Part shown: positions 23,435-33,087 of the stretch, in pieces
Position numbering within the stretch: position 1 is the first letter of the stretch
Layout of the letters: each line of letters opens with the position of its first letter
NCBI GenBank assembly: GCA_022508265.1
Contig: JAFLVP010000007.1
Coordinates: forward strand, 21,061 to 68,187
Length of the DNA stretch: 47,127 nt
From: Clostridiales bacterium
GTDB lineage: Bacteria; Bacillota; Clostridia; Christensenellales; Borkfalkiaceae
Direction: 5' to 3'
The notes under the pieces: generated by a model
What the model saw: only the letters and a program-made list of their open reading frames with translations
Told to the model about the DNA's origin: nothing
The model's database searches: none
Program-made: the position numbers and the translations under genes

Positions 23435-24817
23435 TTATTCCTTATTTTCGCCGTGCAGATATTTGTCTATATACGCTTTTCTTATTCTCTTTAATTCACT
23501 CTCGGGCAGAATTTTCATAAGCTCCCAGCCCAAATCGAGCGTTTCCTCTATCGGGCGGTCTGTATCGAAGCCCTGATTTACGTACAATTTTTCAAACTGT
23601 TCGGCAAATTTTGCGTAGAGCTTGTCGGTATCGGACAGAGCCGCCTCGCCGAGTATTGCCGAAAGTTCTTTGCTCTCTTTACCGCTTGCATACGCCGAGA
23701 AAAGCTGGTTCATAGTGTCGGCGTGGTCCTCGCGGGTCTTGCCCTTGCCTATACCCTTGTCTTTAAGTCTCGAAAGTGAGGGTAAAACGTCGATTGGCGG
23801 GTTTATGCCCTTTTTATACAGGTCACGGGAGAGAATTATCTGTCCCTCGGTGATGTAGCCAGTAAGGTCGGGTATGGGGTGAGTTTTGTCGTCTTCGGGC
23901 ATGGTCAGAATGGGAATTTGGGTAATTGAACCGCTGCTGCCGTGAATTCTGCCCGCCCTTTCGTACATCGTAGCAAGGTCGGTGTAGAGATAGCCGGGAT
24001 AGCCGCGTCTGCCGGGAACTTCGCGCCTTGCCGCGGAAACTTCGCGGAGCGCTTCGGCGTAGTTGGTTATATCGGTTAGTATTACAAGCACGTGCATACC
24101 GCGCTCGAAAGCGAGGTATTCGGCGCAGGTCAATGCCATACGGGGAGTTGCAATACGCTCTACCGCGGGGTCGTCGGCAAGGTTGGTAAAGAGAACGGTC
24201 CTTTCGATTGCGCCCGTCTTTTTGAAGTCGTTTACGAAGAACTGCGCCTCCTCGAAGGTAATGCCTATTGCCGCGAACACGACCGCGAATTTGCTGTCGC
24301 CCCCTCTCACCTTTGCCTGCCTTGCAATCTGTGCGGCAAGCTCGGCGTGGGGAAGTCCGCTCATCGAGAACACGGGTAATTTTTGACCTCTTACAAGGGT
24401 ATTTAAGCCGTCTATTGCCGAAATGCCCGTCTGAATAAATTCGTCGGGATAATTTCTTGCGGCGGGGTTGATGGGCTCGCCGTTGATGTCCAAAACCTTT
24501 TCGGGAATAACGGGTTCGCCTCCGTCGCGGGGGTTGCCCATACCGTCAAAGACTCTGCCGAGCATATCCTCGGACACGGCAAGCTGTTGGCTGTGACCCG
24601 TAAATCTCGCCTTTGCGGTGGAAATCTGCAGTCCCTGCGAGTTTTCGAAAAGCTGAACGACTGCCTTGTCGCGGTTGATTTCAAGTACCTTGCCGCGCCT
24701 TATTTCGCCGTTGGAACAGATTATGTCTACAAGTTCGTTGTATGTTACGCCCTCGACGCCCTCTACAATCATAAGGGGACCGACGATTTCGCGTATGGTC
24801 TTATACTCTTTAAACAT
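23435..24817 (-). CDS. ntpB: V-type ATP synthase subunit B
   Basis: A 460-residue non-catalytic nucleotide-binding subunit of the V1 ring. It starts '[23 protein letters not shown]', matching bacterial B subunits; the P-loop is replaced by '[17 protein letters not shown]', as expected for B, and '[21 protein letters not shown]' supplies the arginine finger region. The ATG at 24817 is chosen because GAGG lies 6 nt upstream; GTG 24829 and ATG 24823 are possible but would place the ribosome-binding site inside the coding sequence. It overlaps the end of ntpA by 8 bp. Confidence 0.96.
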   Translation of the reverse strand: MFKEYKTIREIVGPLMIVEGVEGVTYNELVDIICSNGEIRRGKVLEINRDKAVVQLFENSQGLQISTAKARFTGHSQQLAVSEDMLGRVFDGMGNPRDGGEPVIPEKVLDINGEPINPAARNYPDEFIQTGISAIDGLNTLVRGQKLPVFSMSGLPHAELAAQIARQAKVRGGDSKFAVVFAAIGITFEEAQFFVNDFKKTGAIERTVLFTNLADDPAVERIATPRMALTCAEYLAFERGMHVLVILTDITNYAEALREVSAARREVPGRRGYPGYLYTDLATMYERAGRIHGSSGSITQIPILTMPEDDKTHPIPDLTGYITEGQIILSRDLYKKGINPPIDVLPSLSRLKDKGIGKGKTREDHADTMNQLFSAYASGKESKELSAILGEAALSDTDKLYAKFAEQFEKLYVNQGFDTDRPIEETLDLGWELMKILPESELKRIRKAYIDKYLHGENKE

Positions 24818-26576
24818 CTTCATCCTCACTTTGACTGAAACTCTTCATTTCCGTCTTGATAAGAGCAAGAATTTCGTCAAGCTCGCCGATATCTTCTTCT
24901 TTAATATACTTGGCTCTGCCTATCCTTTCCTTGCACGAGCACGCAAGCACGGCGTTCAAATCTGCATAGTTTGCAACCGCCTCCCTTGCCCTTGCGTCGA
25001 ATTCGTAGATGAGTTTAAGCATCATATACTGCTTTTTCATCGAGGTATAGGTGTCAACCTCGTCGAAAGCGTTCTGATGCAGGTAGTCCTCTCTTATAAT
25101 CTTTGCCGTCTCCATCGTGAGCCTGTCGTTTGACGAAAGGGCGTCCATACCGACGAGACGAACGATTTCGTCGAGCGCCGCCTCTTCCTGCAATACCGTC
25201 ATTACGAACTGCCTCAAGCGGTAGAAATCCGCGCCGACGTTTTTGTCGAACCAATCCTTAATCTTGTCGGCATAGAGCGAATAGCTTATAAGCCAGTCGA
25301 TTGCGGGGAAGTGCCTCTTATACGCAAGTGATGCGCTGAGGCCCCAGAAAACTTTGACTATCCTGAGGGTTGCCTGAGATACGGGTTCAGATAAATCGCC
25401 TCCGGGAGGGGAAACGGCGCCTATCGCCGTAACCGAGCCCGTCTGATTTTTAGAGCCGAGAATTTTGACCGCACCCGCGCGTTCGTAGAACTCCGCAAGG
25501 CGGCTTGAAAGGTATGCGGGATAGCCCTCGTCGCCGGGCATTTCTTCAAGTCGTCCGCTCATCTCGCGGAGCGCCTCCGCCCAACGCGAAGTCGAATCCG
25601 CCATTATAGCCACGTTGTAGCCCATATCGCGGAAGTACTCTGCAATCGTAATGCCCGTATAAATCGAAGCCTCACGAGCGGCAACGGGCATATCCGAAGT
25701 GTTCGCAATGAGTATCGTGCGCTTCATTAAAGGTTCGCCCGTCTTGGGGTCTTTGAGGGCGGGGAATTCGTTTAAAACGTCCGTCATCTCGTTTCCGCGT
25801 TCGCCGCAACCGACGTAAACTATGATATCCGCGTCCGCCCACTTTGCAAGCTGGTGCTGAACGACCGTCTTTCCGCTGCCGAATGGACCGGGAACGGCGG
25901 CTACACCACCGCGAGATATGGGAAAGAGCGTGTCTATAACTCTCTGACCCGTAACCATAGGCTGGTCGGGGGTAAGCTTTTCGCGGTAAGGTCTGCCGCG
26001 GCGCACGGGCCATTTACGGAGCATGCTCACGGGCTTTTTGCCGTTTTTAGTCTGAATTACGGCAACCGTGTCCTCTATGGTAAACTCCCCTTCGGAAACG
26101 GTAAGGACAGTGCCTTCAATTCCGTTGGGAACTAATATTCTGTGTTCGATAAGCTCGGTCTCACGAACGGTGCCGAGCACGTCGCCCTCCTGCACGGTGT
26201 CGCCGCTTTTCAGAGAGGGAACGAATTTCCATTTCTTTTCTCTGTCGAGGTTGTTTACGCTGACGCCCCTTGAAATGCGCGCGCCGTATTTAAAGAACAG
26301 GGTGGTTAAGGGGCGCTGAATACCGTCGAAAATGCCCGAAATAAGACCGGGCGCAAGCTCGACCGAGAGAGGCTCGCCCGTGGAAACGACTTCCTCGCCG
26401 GGACCCAAGCCCGAAGTTTCTTCGTAAACCTGTATAGACGCCTTGTCACCGCGGAGCTCTATAATTTCGCCTATAAGCCCCTTGTCCGAAACGCGGACGA
26501 CGTCGTACATTTTACTGTCCGCCATGCCCTCCGCAATAATCAGAGGTCCTGAAATTTTTACCGTCTTACCTGCCAT
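24810..26576 (-). CDS. ntpA: V-type ATP synthase catalytic subunit A
   Basis: A 588-residue catalytic subunit of the V1 sector. Walker A is GPFGSGKT (230-237), Walker B lies in '[21 protein letters not shown]', with the A-subunit-specific bulge region (about 120-200) between the N-terminal barrel and the nucleotide domain. '[28 protein letters not shown]' is typical. No intein is present. It hydrolyses ATP to drive ion pumping, or the reverse. The 60-bp gap to the upstream F subunit gene is the largest in the operon and has no terminator. Confidence 0.97.
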   Translation of the reverse strand: MAGKTVKISGPLIIAEGMADSKMYDVVRVSDKGLIGEIIELRGDKASIQVYEETSGLGPGEEVVSTGEPLSVELAPGLISGIFDGIQRPLTTLFFKYGARISRGVSVNNLDREKKWKFVPSLKSGDTVQEGDVLGTVRETELIEHRILVPNGIEGTVLTVSEGEFTIEDTVAVIQTKNGKKPVSMLRKWPVRRGRPYREKLTPDQPMVTGQRVIDTLFPISRGGVAAVPGPFGSGKTVVQHQLAKWADADIIVYVGCGERGNEMTDVLNEFPALKDPKTGEPLMKRTILIANTSDMPVAAREASIYTGITIAEYFRDMGYNVAIMADSTSRWAEALREMSGRLEEMPGDEGYPAYLSSRLAEFYERAGAVKILGSKNQTGSVTAIGAVSPPGGDLSEPVSQATLRIVKVFWGLSASLAYKRHFPAIDWLISYSLYADKIKDWFDKNVGADFYRLRQFVMTVLQEEAALDEIVRLVGMDALSSNDRLTMETAKIIREDYLHQNAFDEVDTYTSMKKQYMMLKLIYEFDARAREAVANYADLNAVLACSCKERIGRAKYIKEEDIGELDEILALIKTEMKSFSQSEDEDV

Positions 26577-26636
26577 AATTTATCCTTATTAACTTCCTAA
26601 AATTTAAATTGACACGGGAATATGCCCCGTTTAACG

Positions 26637-26963
26637 CTATTTGTTGTCTTTATTAAAGAGGATATCCACGCCCAGAGCGCGCTCCATAGCCTCTCTTAAA
26701 AAGTTGTCGCCGTAGCCCGTGCTGCCCTTGTCCGAGGGGACCGCCAGAACTACGGGATAGGGTTCTTCGTCAAACCTCTTTAAAAAGGTTCCCAAATCCT
26801 TTGCAAGCTCCTCCGTCACGAAAATAACGGAGTATTCTCTTGCAATTTTGCGAATTATCTCCCTCGCCTTCGTATCGTTTTCCGCGGGGAACGCGTCTAC
26901 GCCCGCCGCCTTGAAAACTATAATACTGTCGCCGTCGCCGACGATTGCCGTCTTTCCGTTCAT
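26637..26963 (-). CDS. ntpG: V-type ATP synthase subunit F
   Basis: A 108-residue small subunit that binds the D shaft. It has a Rossmann-like fold with 'KTAIVGDGDSIIVFKAAG' at the start and 'YSVIFVTEELAKDL' in the middle, the ATP-synt_F signature. In the Enterococcus naming scheme this is NtpG; in the A/V naming scheme it is F. Nine bp after the C subunit gene. Confidence 0.93.
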   Translation of the reverse strand: MNGKTAIVGDGDSIIVFKAAGVDAFPAENDTKAREIIRKIAREYSVIFVTEELAKDLGTFLKRFDEEPYPVVLAVPSDKGSTGYGDNFLREAMERALGVDILFNKDNK

Positions 26964-26972
26964 AATTATTCC

Positions 26973-27947
26973 TTAAAAATTCCGAAGTCTTGCTTTAATT
27001 TCGTCCGCAGAGAGCCCTGCCAAAAGGCAGGAGAGCACTATTCTTACATTCTCGTTTTCGGTGCGACGCCTGAAAATATAGTACATAAAGGGCTGACTGC
27101 GCTTTAGTTCGTATCTGTGCTCTGATAAAAAGTCTATCTCGAGCGCGGCAACTCTCTTTTCCGTCTTCATAAACGGCAGTCCCGTTATACGGGTTTTGTA
27201 ACACTCTTTCCAATATTTTTCAAGATAGGTACCGTCGAGTGCCCGCTCTGCCTTTTCCTCGTTTTCGTCAAATAATACAAGCAACTTATCCAAAGGGATT
27301 TTTCCGCCCGAAATTACGTTATTTGCGGCATATTCGGGGGTGTTTGAGCGCATCACTATCAAAATATTGGTCATATCGACCTTTTGAGTGAGCAACTTTT
27401 TTAAAAGAGCGTTGCGCTTGCAAGCCTTTAAAAGACAGGCATATAACTGCTGTTCGAATATCTTTCCGACCTCCGCACCGGAGATGTTCATACCGTCATT
27501 TTCAAAGAGCTCAACTGTCGATTTTATCCCTTCGAGAAGTTCGGGATATACGCCTTCAACCTCCTCGCCGTCCACTGCTTTTTTAAGCGTATCGAGGCTC
27601 AAAAGCCCCTGCGGCGCAAGCATTTTATCGGCACCGCTGTTTAAATATTTCGCCTTTACAAGCGCCTTTGCGTTGTGAAAATCGCGCGGGGCAAAAAAGT
27701 ATGTCTTTATTGCGTTATCCGGGGCATATTCGCGGGTGAATTCGTCAATATCCGCCTCGTCGGCTTGCAAAACCTTCTCGTAATCGAACACCGAATTTAC
27801 GTCGGTATTCTTTATAAAACCGTTCTCCGAAAGCGCACGGAAAGCCGTCTCCGCACTCATTTCGCAAAACGTCAATATTTTGTCCTTTAAAAGACTGTTT
27901 TCTTTCACGGCAATTATGCCGTTAATATACACCAAGTCCTTTGCCAC
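26973..27947 (-). CDS. ntpC: V-type ATP synthase subunit C
   Basis: A 324-residue, almost all-helical, funnel-shaped subunit (the eukaryotic d-subunit type) that sits on the K ring and receives the D/F shaft. The 'AYINGIIAVKENSLL'-like start (here 'VYINGIIAVKENSLL'), 'FFAPRDFHNAKALVKAKYL' and the C-terminal 'PFMYYIFRRRTENENVRIVLSCLLAGLS' region are recognisable. Twelve bp follow the E subunit gene and nine precede the F gene. Confidence 0.92.
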   Translation of the reverse strand: MAKDLVYINGIIAVKENSLLKDKILTFCEMSAETAFRALSENGFIKNTDVNSVFDYEKVLQADEADIDEFTREYAPDNAIKTYFFAPRDFHNAKALVKAKYLNSGADKMLAPQGLLSLDTLKKAVDGEEVEGVYPELLEGIKSTVELFENDGMNISGAEVGKIFEQQLYACLLKACKRNALLKKLLTQKVDMTNILIVMRSNTPEYAANNVISGGKIPLDKLLVLFDENEEKAERALDGTYLEKYWKECYKTRITGLPFMKTEKRVAALEIDFLSEHRYELKRSQPFMYYIFRRRTENENVRIVLSCLLAGLSADEIKARLRNF

Positions 27948-27959
27948 AATCCACCGCCG

Positions 27960-28535
27960 TTATTTGTCGAGAAAAACTTCCGCCGCTATTTCAACCTCGT
28001 ATTGCTCTCTGTCGGCTAAAAGCAGAGCGCTATACGATACGTCCTTGTCCGCAACTTTTCCGCGTAGCACGAATCCGCCGTTTACGCCCTCTGCATTTAA
28101 AGCTATTTTCAACTTTTTCTCCGCGCATATATCAAGGCGGGAGACCTCTTGCGCGTACTTGAAATCGGGCGCAAACGCTATAATATCGCCGTCCTCTGCA
28201 AACTGTTGCAGAATTTTATCGGCAAAAGCAACTGCGTCCGCCTTTTTCAGCTCTTTCAACTCCGAGAGCGCGCGCTCGTAAATACTGTCGATGACTCTGC
28301 GTTTTTGGGCAAGCAAAACCTTGGCGGAGTCCAATCTTGCTTCCGCCTCTTTGCCGCTTTTAATTGCCGCGCATTTTTCCTCTGCTTCCGCCTTAACGCC
28401 CTTTTCGTCACGCTTTGCGCTGTCTTCCGCCTCGGCAATAATGCCCTCCGCCTGTTTTTCGGCGGCGGCAACTATTGCCTGCGCTCTGTCCTCTGCGTCG
28501 GAAAGTATCCTTTCGACTATTCCTTCTTTGCTCAT
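27960..28535 (-). CDS. ntpE: V-type ATP synthase subunit E (peripheral stalk)
   Basis: A 191-residue peripheral stalk subunit. The N-terminal half is an Ala/Glu/Lys-rich coiled coil ('RILSDAEDRAQAIVAAAEKQ'), the C-terminal half a globular domain ending 'EIAAEVFLDK' that binds the top of the A3B3 ring. It pairs with the 105-residue H-type subunit encoded first in the operon. Sixteen bp after ntpK. Confidence 0.9.
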   Translation of the reverse strand: MSKEGIVERILSDAEDRAQAIVAAAEKQAEGIIAEAEDSAKRDEKGVKAEAEEKCAAIKSGKEAEARLDSAKVLLAQKRRVIDSIYERALSELKELKKADAVAFADKILQQFAEDGDIIAFAPDFKYAQEVSRLDICAEKKLKIALNAEGVNGGFVLRGKVADKDVSYSALLLADREQYEVEIAAEVFLDK

Positions 28536-28551
28536 ATAATATCCTTAATAA

Positions 28552-28971
28552 TTACGCAATGAGCATTATGGAAATGATAAGTCCCAAAATCGCGTAGAAC
28601 TCTATCATTGCGGGGTAAATTATCAGCTTCATGCCGAGCTTTTCCTGCTTGCCTGCCGCATAGATACAGTTTACCGCCGACTTGCCCTGTAGAATACCCG
28701 TGATAAGACCGGAAATAGCCATAGGCAGAACCTGACCGAAGAGCTCCCAGCCCTGTGCAACGTTACCGGATGCTATGATGCCGATAATAAAGCCGTAGAT
28801 ACCCTGCGTTGCGGGAAGCAGCACCAAAACGAGCACCTGACCGAACTTTTTTGGGTTCTCTCCCAATACGCCCGCTGCCGCAGAGCCCGTCTTGTAAAGT
28901 CCTATCGCCGAGCCTATGCCGCACAAGAGCACGCACACTGCAACGCCGATAATTCCAACGAAAGTGTCCAT
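28552..28971 (-). CDS. ntpK: V-type ATP synthase subunit K (membrane rotor, Na+-type ligands)
   Basis: A 139-residue proteolipid with four helices as two hairpins, the fused form seen in bacterial V-ATPases. Only the second hairpin keeps the ion-binding carboxylate, Glu124 in 'AMIEFYAILG'; the first has 'LLPATQGIYG'. In the Enterococcus hirae Na+-ATPase the sodium ligands are Leu61, Thr64, Gln65, Gln110 and Glu139; here Leu52, Thr55, Gln56, Gln95 and Glu124 have the same internal spacings (3, 1, and 29 residues between the last two). Sodium rather than proton coupling is therefore likely (inference from ligands). Confidence 0.96.
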   Translation of the reverse strand: MDTFVGIIGVAVCVLLCGIGSAIGLYKTGSAAAGVLGENPKKFGQVLVLVLLPATQGIYGFIIGIIASGNVAQGWELFGQVLPMAISGLITGILQGKSAVNCIYAAGKQEKLGMKLIIYPAMIEFYAILGLIISIMLIA

Positions 28972-29007
28972 ATATAAACCTCCAAAATTTTTCCTTAAAT
29001 ATTTAAT

Positions 29008-30984
29008 TTATTTTTTAAGCCTTACGTAATCGTGTCTGGAGCCGAGCGGAGCGAAAAGCTCGCCGTCCCCCTCGAAGAACCTGCCGTAAAATTCAACGTA
29101 CTGCAATCTTGCGTCGTGAATATACGCACCGAGCAAGCCTATTGCAAAATTAAACGCGTGTCCTACAACCAAAATGAAAATGCCCAAAACTATAAGCATC
29201 GGGTTGCCGCTGAAAAGAAAACCGACGTTCCCGTTCATACCGGAAACCGCATAGTCCGAAATAATTTGTGCGATAACGGCGCCCGAGAGCATAAGTCCGT
29301 ACAGTCTTGCGTAGCTCAATATGTCCGAGGCGTAATTTATAATTCCGTACGCCGCGCCGAAACCCTTCGTGAACTTACCGAAGAATTTTTCTTTTCTGCC
29401 GGCGGTCAGCATTGCCATAACGAGCGCCGCCGCCGCTACAATTCCGCCTCCGTACGCAAGTTCTATAAAATCAAGTTCGTCAACAAGACCTGCAATTGCT
29501 ATACCCACGCCGAACGAGAAAATTGCCCAGATTACGCCTTCGCAAATTCCGTCGCCTATATAGCCCCGTCTGAAACACTGAACGGTTTTACAGATATATC
29601 CCGCAAACAGATGCACAACGCCGAGTTCAAGACTGATTATCAGTACGGAGGGAACCTGTATTCCCATAAACGCCCATCTGTCTTCACGTGCGTCGGGCAG
29701 TACCGCGGGGTATCCGAACTTTATTCCGAATATCGAATTGAACAAAAGACCCCATACTATGGCAAAGATACCGCCTACGGCAAACACTCCGGACAGCCTT
29801 GCAAGCCCTCCGCCTTTGGAGCGCAATTTAAACCAAAGCGCACCGCCGCCTAAAAGCATTATGAGCCCGTAACCCACGTCGCCCATAATAAAGCCGAGAA
29901 AGAGGCTGTAAAAAAACGCCATTACGGTGTTGGGGTCGAACTCCTTCGAGGAGGGCGGCGAGTACATATCCGTTATCGTCTCGAAGTTGCTTACAATCGC
30001 GTTGTTGAGGTATAGTGTGGGGGGAATTTCGTCTTCGGCGGGTTTTGAGAACTCGTAATACGCCGCGTTCGTGACCCCGTCAATTGCCTCGCCCACCACT
30101 TTTTCGCTCTCCGTGGGAACGTACGCCTCCAAAAGGAAGGTCTCCTGCGTTGCGCGAAGCTTTTCCGCAAGGGCGGCTTTTTCAAGCTCGAATTTAAGAT
30201 AATCGCAGTATATTCGGAGGGGTTTTATAAATTCCCGCATTTTAAACAGCTCGTCGGCGTTATCTCTCAAGCCGTCTGTTGCGGCTTCGATTTCGGCTAC
30301 CGCTGTCTTATATACGCTCTCGCCCGAGCCCTCTTTAAAGGGGCAGGCATTAAAAGACGCGCCCTGCAAAATTTTGTCGCCGTCCAAAGCTTTATGGAAG
30401 GCGGCAAACACGAGCGCTTCGTTTTCCTGAATATTGAGTTTGGAAATATAAAAGAGGGGCTCCTGCTCCTTTTCAAGCACTTCAAACGCTTGAACGGGAA
30501 TGGTGCCGAGTCTGTAAATAACGCGCGTACCGCTTTCCAAAATCGAAAAGGGCTGTTTTAAAACGCGATAAATGCTTGCAGTCTTTTCAAGGCGGCGGCT
30601 CTTTAAAAGAGAGGCTTCGAGCTCCTTCTTTTGCTCTTCGAGGGTGGTTATGCGGGCAATGTACCCCTCGATTTGCTCTCTCTTCTCGCCCGCTTGCAAA
30701 AATTCGGAATAGGACAGTGAGTACTCGCTCTCTATCTTCAAATCTTTAATCTTATTGTCGCTGATAAAGCCCGAAACTCCCCTTACGAGATAATCGAGCG
30801 CACCTTCCAAAACGCGGATGCGCTCTTCAAGCTCCGAAAGACTGCTACTGCAAACCTGCGTATTGTCCAAAACGGTATGAGTTTTTACCTCCGCCGCGCG
30901 CGTTCTTTGAAGAGCGTTTAAAATTTTATCCCGCTCGTATAAAAGCGCAACGAGGTTGAGCTTGCTCATTTCAGCAATTGCCAC
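29008..30984 (-). CDS. ntpI: V-type ATP synthase subunit I (membrane stator)
   Basis: A 658-residue a-type subunit. The N-terminal 340 residues are soluble and coiled-coil rich; the C-terminal part has about seven to eight helices beginning near 'NTVMAFFYSLFLGFIMGDVGYGL' and includes 'YASDILSYARLYGLMLSGAVIA', which carries the conserved Arg of the ion channel. The start is GTG at 30984, supported by GGAGGG 7 nt upstream; ATG 30969 is an alternative. The gene overlaps the preceding stalk gene by 14 bp. Confidence 0.95.
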   Translation of the reverse strand: MAIAEMSKLNLVALLYERDKILNALQRTRAAEVKTHTVLDNTQVCSSSLSELEERIRVLEGALDYLVRGVSGFISDNKIKDLKIESEYSLSYSEFLQAGEKREQIEGYIARITTLEEQKKELEASLLKSRRLEKTASIYRVLKQPFSILESGTRVIYRLGTIPVQAFEVLEKEQEPLFYISKLNIQENEALVFAAFHKALDGDKILQGASFNACPFKEGSGESVYKTAVAEIEAATDGLRDNADELFKMREFIKPLRIYCDYLKFELEKAALAEKLRATQETFLLEAYVPTESEKVVGEAIDGVTNAAYYEFSKPAEDEIPPTLYLNNAIVSNFETITDMYSPPSSKEFDPNTVMAFFYSLFLGFIMGDVGYGLIMLLGGGALWFKLRSKGGGLARLSGVFAVGGIFAIVWGLLFNSIFGIKFGYPAVLPDAREDRWAFMGIQVPSVLIISLELGVVHLFAGYICKTVQCFRRGYIGDGICEGVIWAIFSFGVGIAIAGLVDELDFIELAYGGGIVAAAALVMAMLTAGRKEKFFGKFTKGFGAAYGIINYASDILSYARLYGLMLSGAVIAQIISDYAVSGMNGNVGFLFSGNPMLIVLGIFILVVGHAFNFAIGLLGAYIHDARLQYVEFYGRFFEGDGELFAPLGSRHDYVRLKK

Positions 30985-31288
30985 GAGAAACCCTCCCGAC
31001 GATTTCGCTTACCTGAATATCAGTTCTTTTAATAACCGAATTTGCATACTCTTCGGCATTTTCAGCATTGTCCCGAATTGTCTTTTTGTAGTATTCTTCG
31101 GCTGAAAGTTGCGCCGTTTTCAACTGTTCTTCACGGTAAATCTTAAGTTTTTCTTCGCTGCGCTTTAAAATTTCAGCCGCCTTTTTTTCTGCGTCGGCCA
31201 AAATTTGCGCAGCTTTTTGCTCTGCGCTTGATTTTATTTCTTCTGCCTGCCTTTCGGCTTCGTTGACACGCTTAATTATATCTTCCAT
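30971..31288 (-). CDS. ntpF: V-type ATP synthase peripheral stalk subunit H/G
   Basis: A 105-residue, almost entirely coiled-coil protein rich in Glu, Ala and Lys ('NEAERQAEEIKSSAEQKAAQ'), matching the short stalk partner of subunit E (called NtpF in Enterococcus, H or G elsewhere). It is the first gene of the operon, with a promoter 32 bp upstream, and overlaps ntpI. The operon order H-I-K-E-C-F-A-B-D is the usual bacterial one. Confidence 0.88.
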   Translation of the reverse strand: MEDIIKRVNEAERQAEEIKSSAEQKAAQILADAEKKAAEILKRSEEKLKIYREEQLKTAQLSAEEYYKKTIRDNAENAEEYANSVIKRTDIQVSEIVGRVSRGNC

Positions 31289-31319
31289 TGTTTACCGTCA
31301 CCAATTATTGTACTAGTAT

Positions 31320-31348
31320 ATTTTACCACAAAGCATAAACATTTGCAA
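31320..31348 (-). promoter_or_regulatory. Promoter of the V-ATPase operon
   Basis: TTGCAA (31343-31348), 17 bp, TAAAAT (31320-31325) on the minus strand. No other strong promoter is seen between the operon genes. Confidence 0.7.
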
Positions 31349-31476
31349 GATTTGCGTGGTCTTTTTTACGAAAATTATATTTCATATTTACAATGGTAAA
31401 CGTATTTGTGCAAATTTAACATAAAATGAAAAAATATTCATAAAAATTAATAAATATTATTTCTATGGAAAAATAG

Positions 31477-31505
31477 TTGCATTAATAATTATTTACTGAT
31501 ATATT
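31477..31505 (+). promoter_or_regulatory. Promoter of the amino-acid ABC transporter operon
   Basis: TTGCAT (31477-31482), 17 bp, TATATT (31500-31505); AGAGGA precedes the ATG at 31536. The surrounding 247-bp divergent gap is very AT-rich. Confidence 0.55.
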
Positions 31506-31535
31506 ATATCCAAAATTAAAAAAAGAGGAATTAGT

Positions 31536-32390
31536 ATGAAAAAAGCATTTATTGCATTGGCAACACTCACTGCGGCCGCAACGGCACTTTGCTCGCTTAC
31601 GGCTTGTACGGGACCCGGACAGAAGGTTAAGGTAATAGAAATCGAGCTTACTACCGAAGATTATGCATACGGCATCAATAAAAGCAACACTGAATTATTG
31701 ACGAGCGTAAACAGCTATCTTGCAGAGTGGGAAGACGACGGTTCGCTTGATATACTTATCAACTCGTACTTTGACGGTACGGCAACGTTCAGCTATAAAA
31801 ACAAGACGGCTACAGCACAGGCAGGCGACTTTGTGGTTGCAACCAACGCTTATTTCCCTCCCTTCGAATCCTATAACGACAGCGGCGCCTTCTATGGCGT
31901 TGATATTGAAATTGCTTACAAAATAGCAACCGCTCTTGAAAAAACGCTGTTTATTAAGGATATGGAATTCGACTCCATTATTGCAGACGTTCAAAATGGA
32001 AACAGCGATATCGCTATGGCAGGTATCACCGTAAACGAAGCGCGCTTGGAGCAGGTCAACTTTGCAACTCCCTATTACTCCTCTGCACAGGTTATAACCG
32101 TTTTGGAGGGTGATACGACTTTTGCAGATTGCACGACGTATGAAGAAATTGAGGCAATTTTAAATAGCAAATCTTCAAGCTATACTATCGGAACGCAGTC
32201 CGGCACGACCGGCTATATGTACTCCCACGGCGACGAGGACTTTGGATACGACGGTTTCCCCGTTACCACCAAGGCGTACAGCACGGGCGCACTTGCGATG
32301 AAGGATTTATCAAACGGAAAAATCAACGCAGTAATTCTCGACAAGCAGCCCTCTCTGATGATTGCCGAGAGCATTAACAAAAATATTTAA
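31536..32390 (+). CDS. Amino-acid ABC transporter binding lipoprotein with circularly permuted SBP_bac_3 domain
   Basis: A 284-residue lipoprotein: signal peptide with lipobox LTAC, lipidated Cys24. From residue 98 it follows the family 3 binding-protein fold in order ('VVATNAYFPPFES', 'GVDIEIAYKIA', 'MEFDSIIADVQNGNSDIAMAGI', 'FATPYYSSAQVI', 'IGTQSGTTGYMYS', 'KINAVILDKQPS') and stops there. The last strand and helices that normally close lobe 1 (usual pattern 'LTEEEYAIAVKK...ELLDKINEALAELKADGTLDEI') instead lie at the N-terminus, residues 31-81: 'LTTEDYAYGINKSNTELL', 'EWEDDGSLDILINSYFDG'. A 16-residue linker joins them. Both natural termini lie in lobe 1, so the fold can be kept. Similar proteins seem to occur in other gut Clostridia. 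Likely ligand: a polar or charged amino acid. Confidence 0.9.
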   Translation: MKKAFIALATLTAAATALCSLTACTGPGQKVKVIEIELTTEDYAYGINKSNTELLTSVNSYLAEWEDDGSLDILINSYFDGTATFSYKNKTATAQAGDFVVATNAYFPPFESYNDSGAFYGVDIEIAYKIATALEKTLFIKDMEFDSIIADVQNGNSDIAMAGITVNEARLEQVNFATPYYSSAQVITVLEGDTTFADCTTYEEIEAILNSKSSSYTIGTQSGTTGYMYSHGDEDFGYDGFPVTTKAYSTGALAMKDLSNGKINAVILDKQPSLMIAESINKNI

Positions 32391-32397
32391 TTAATTT

Positions 32398-33087
32398 ATG
32401 CGTAATTTTGAAATATTCTGGACAAGGTTTACAAGCCCCGGACATTTTAAGAACTTTTTAACAGGCTTACAGAACACGGCAGAAATTGCCGTGTTTGGTT
32501 TTGTTATAGGTTTGGTCTTGGGCTGTATTCTTTCCACGATTCTTATACTACCCAAGAAAAACTTAATCGTTACGATTTTAAAACGCATTATCGACGTGTA
32601 CGTTGCTATCTTCCGCGGAACGCCTATGGTCGTGCAACTGCTACTTTTCCACTTTGCTTTATTCAGTTCGGTTTTAATTCCGCCCGTTGCAGAGGCATCT
32701 TTGATTTTCGGTTTAAACAGCGCAGCTTATATGACGGAGATTATAAGGGGCGGTATAAATTCGGTTGACAAGGGTCAGTTAGAGGCAGGACGCTCCGTGG
32801 GATTGAGCTTTACAACCACTATGTTCCGCATAGTTATTCCGCAGGCAATAAAAAACGTTATCCCCACCCTCGGCAACGAATTGATTTCGCTTTTAAAAGA
32901 GACGTCCGTTTTAAGCTTTATTGCGCTTTTGGACCTTACGAAGGCGTTCAGAAATATAGCCGAGTCGACCTACGAATTTTTTGTACCCTACATTGCGCTT
33001 GCCGTAGTTTACCTCGTTATGGTTATAATTTTAACCGTAATTATAAAGCTCATCGAAAGGAGGCTTAGGAAGAGTGAAAAGAAATAA
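32398..33087 (+). CDS. Amino-acid ABC transporter permease
   Basis: A 229-residue permease of the His/Glu/Gln/Arg family with about five helices. The EAA loop that docks the ATPase is '[33 protein letters not shown]' region (about residues 142-174), and '[12 protein letters not shown]' is the family signature in the preceding part. Its ATG is 7 bp after the binding-protein stop with no Shine-Dalgarno, so translation may depend on coupling. The 3' end overlaps the ATPase gene by 14 bp. A homodimer is expected because only one permease is encoded. Confidence 0.94.
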   Translation: MRNFEIFWTRFTSPGHFKNFLTGLQNTAEIAVFGFVIGLVLGCILSTILILPKKNLIVTILKRIIDVYVAIFRGTPMVVQLLLFHFALFSSVLIPPVAEASLIFGLNSAAYMTEIIRGGINSVDKGQLEAGRSVGLSFTTTMFRIVIPQAIKNVIPTLGNELISLLKETSVLSFIALLDLTKAFRNIAESTYEFFVPYIALAVVYLVMVIILTVIIKLIERRLRKSEKK

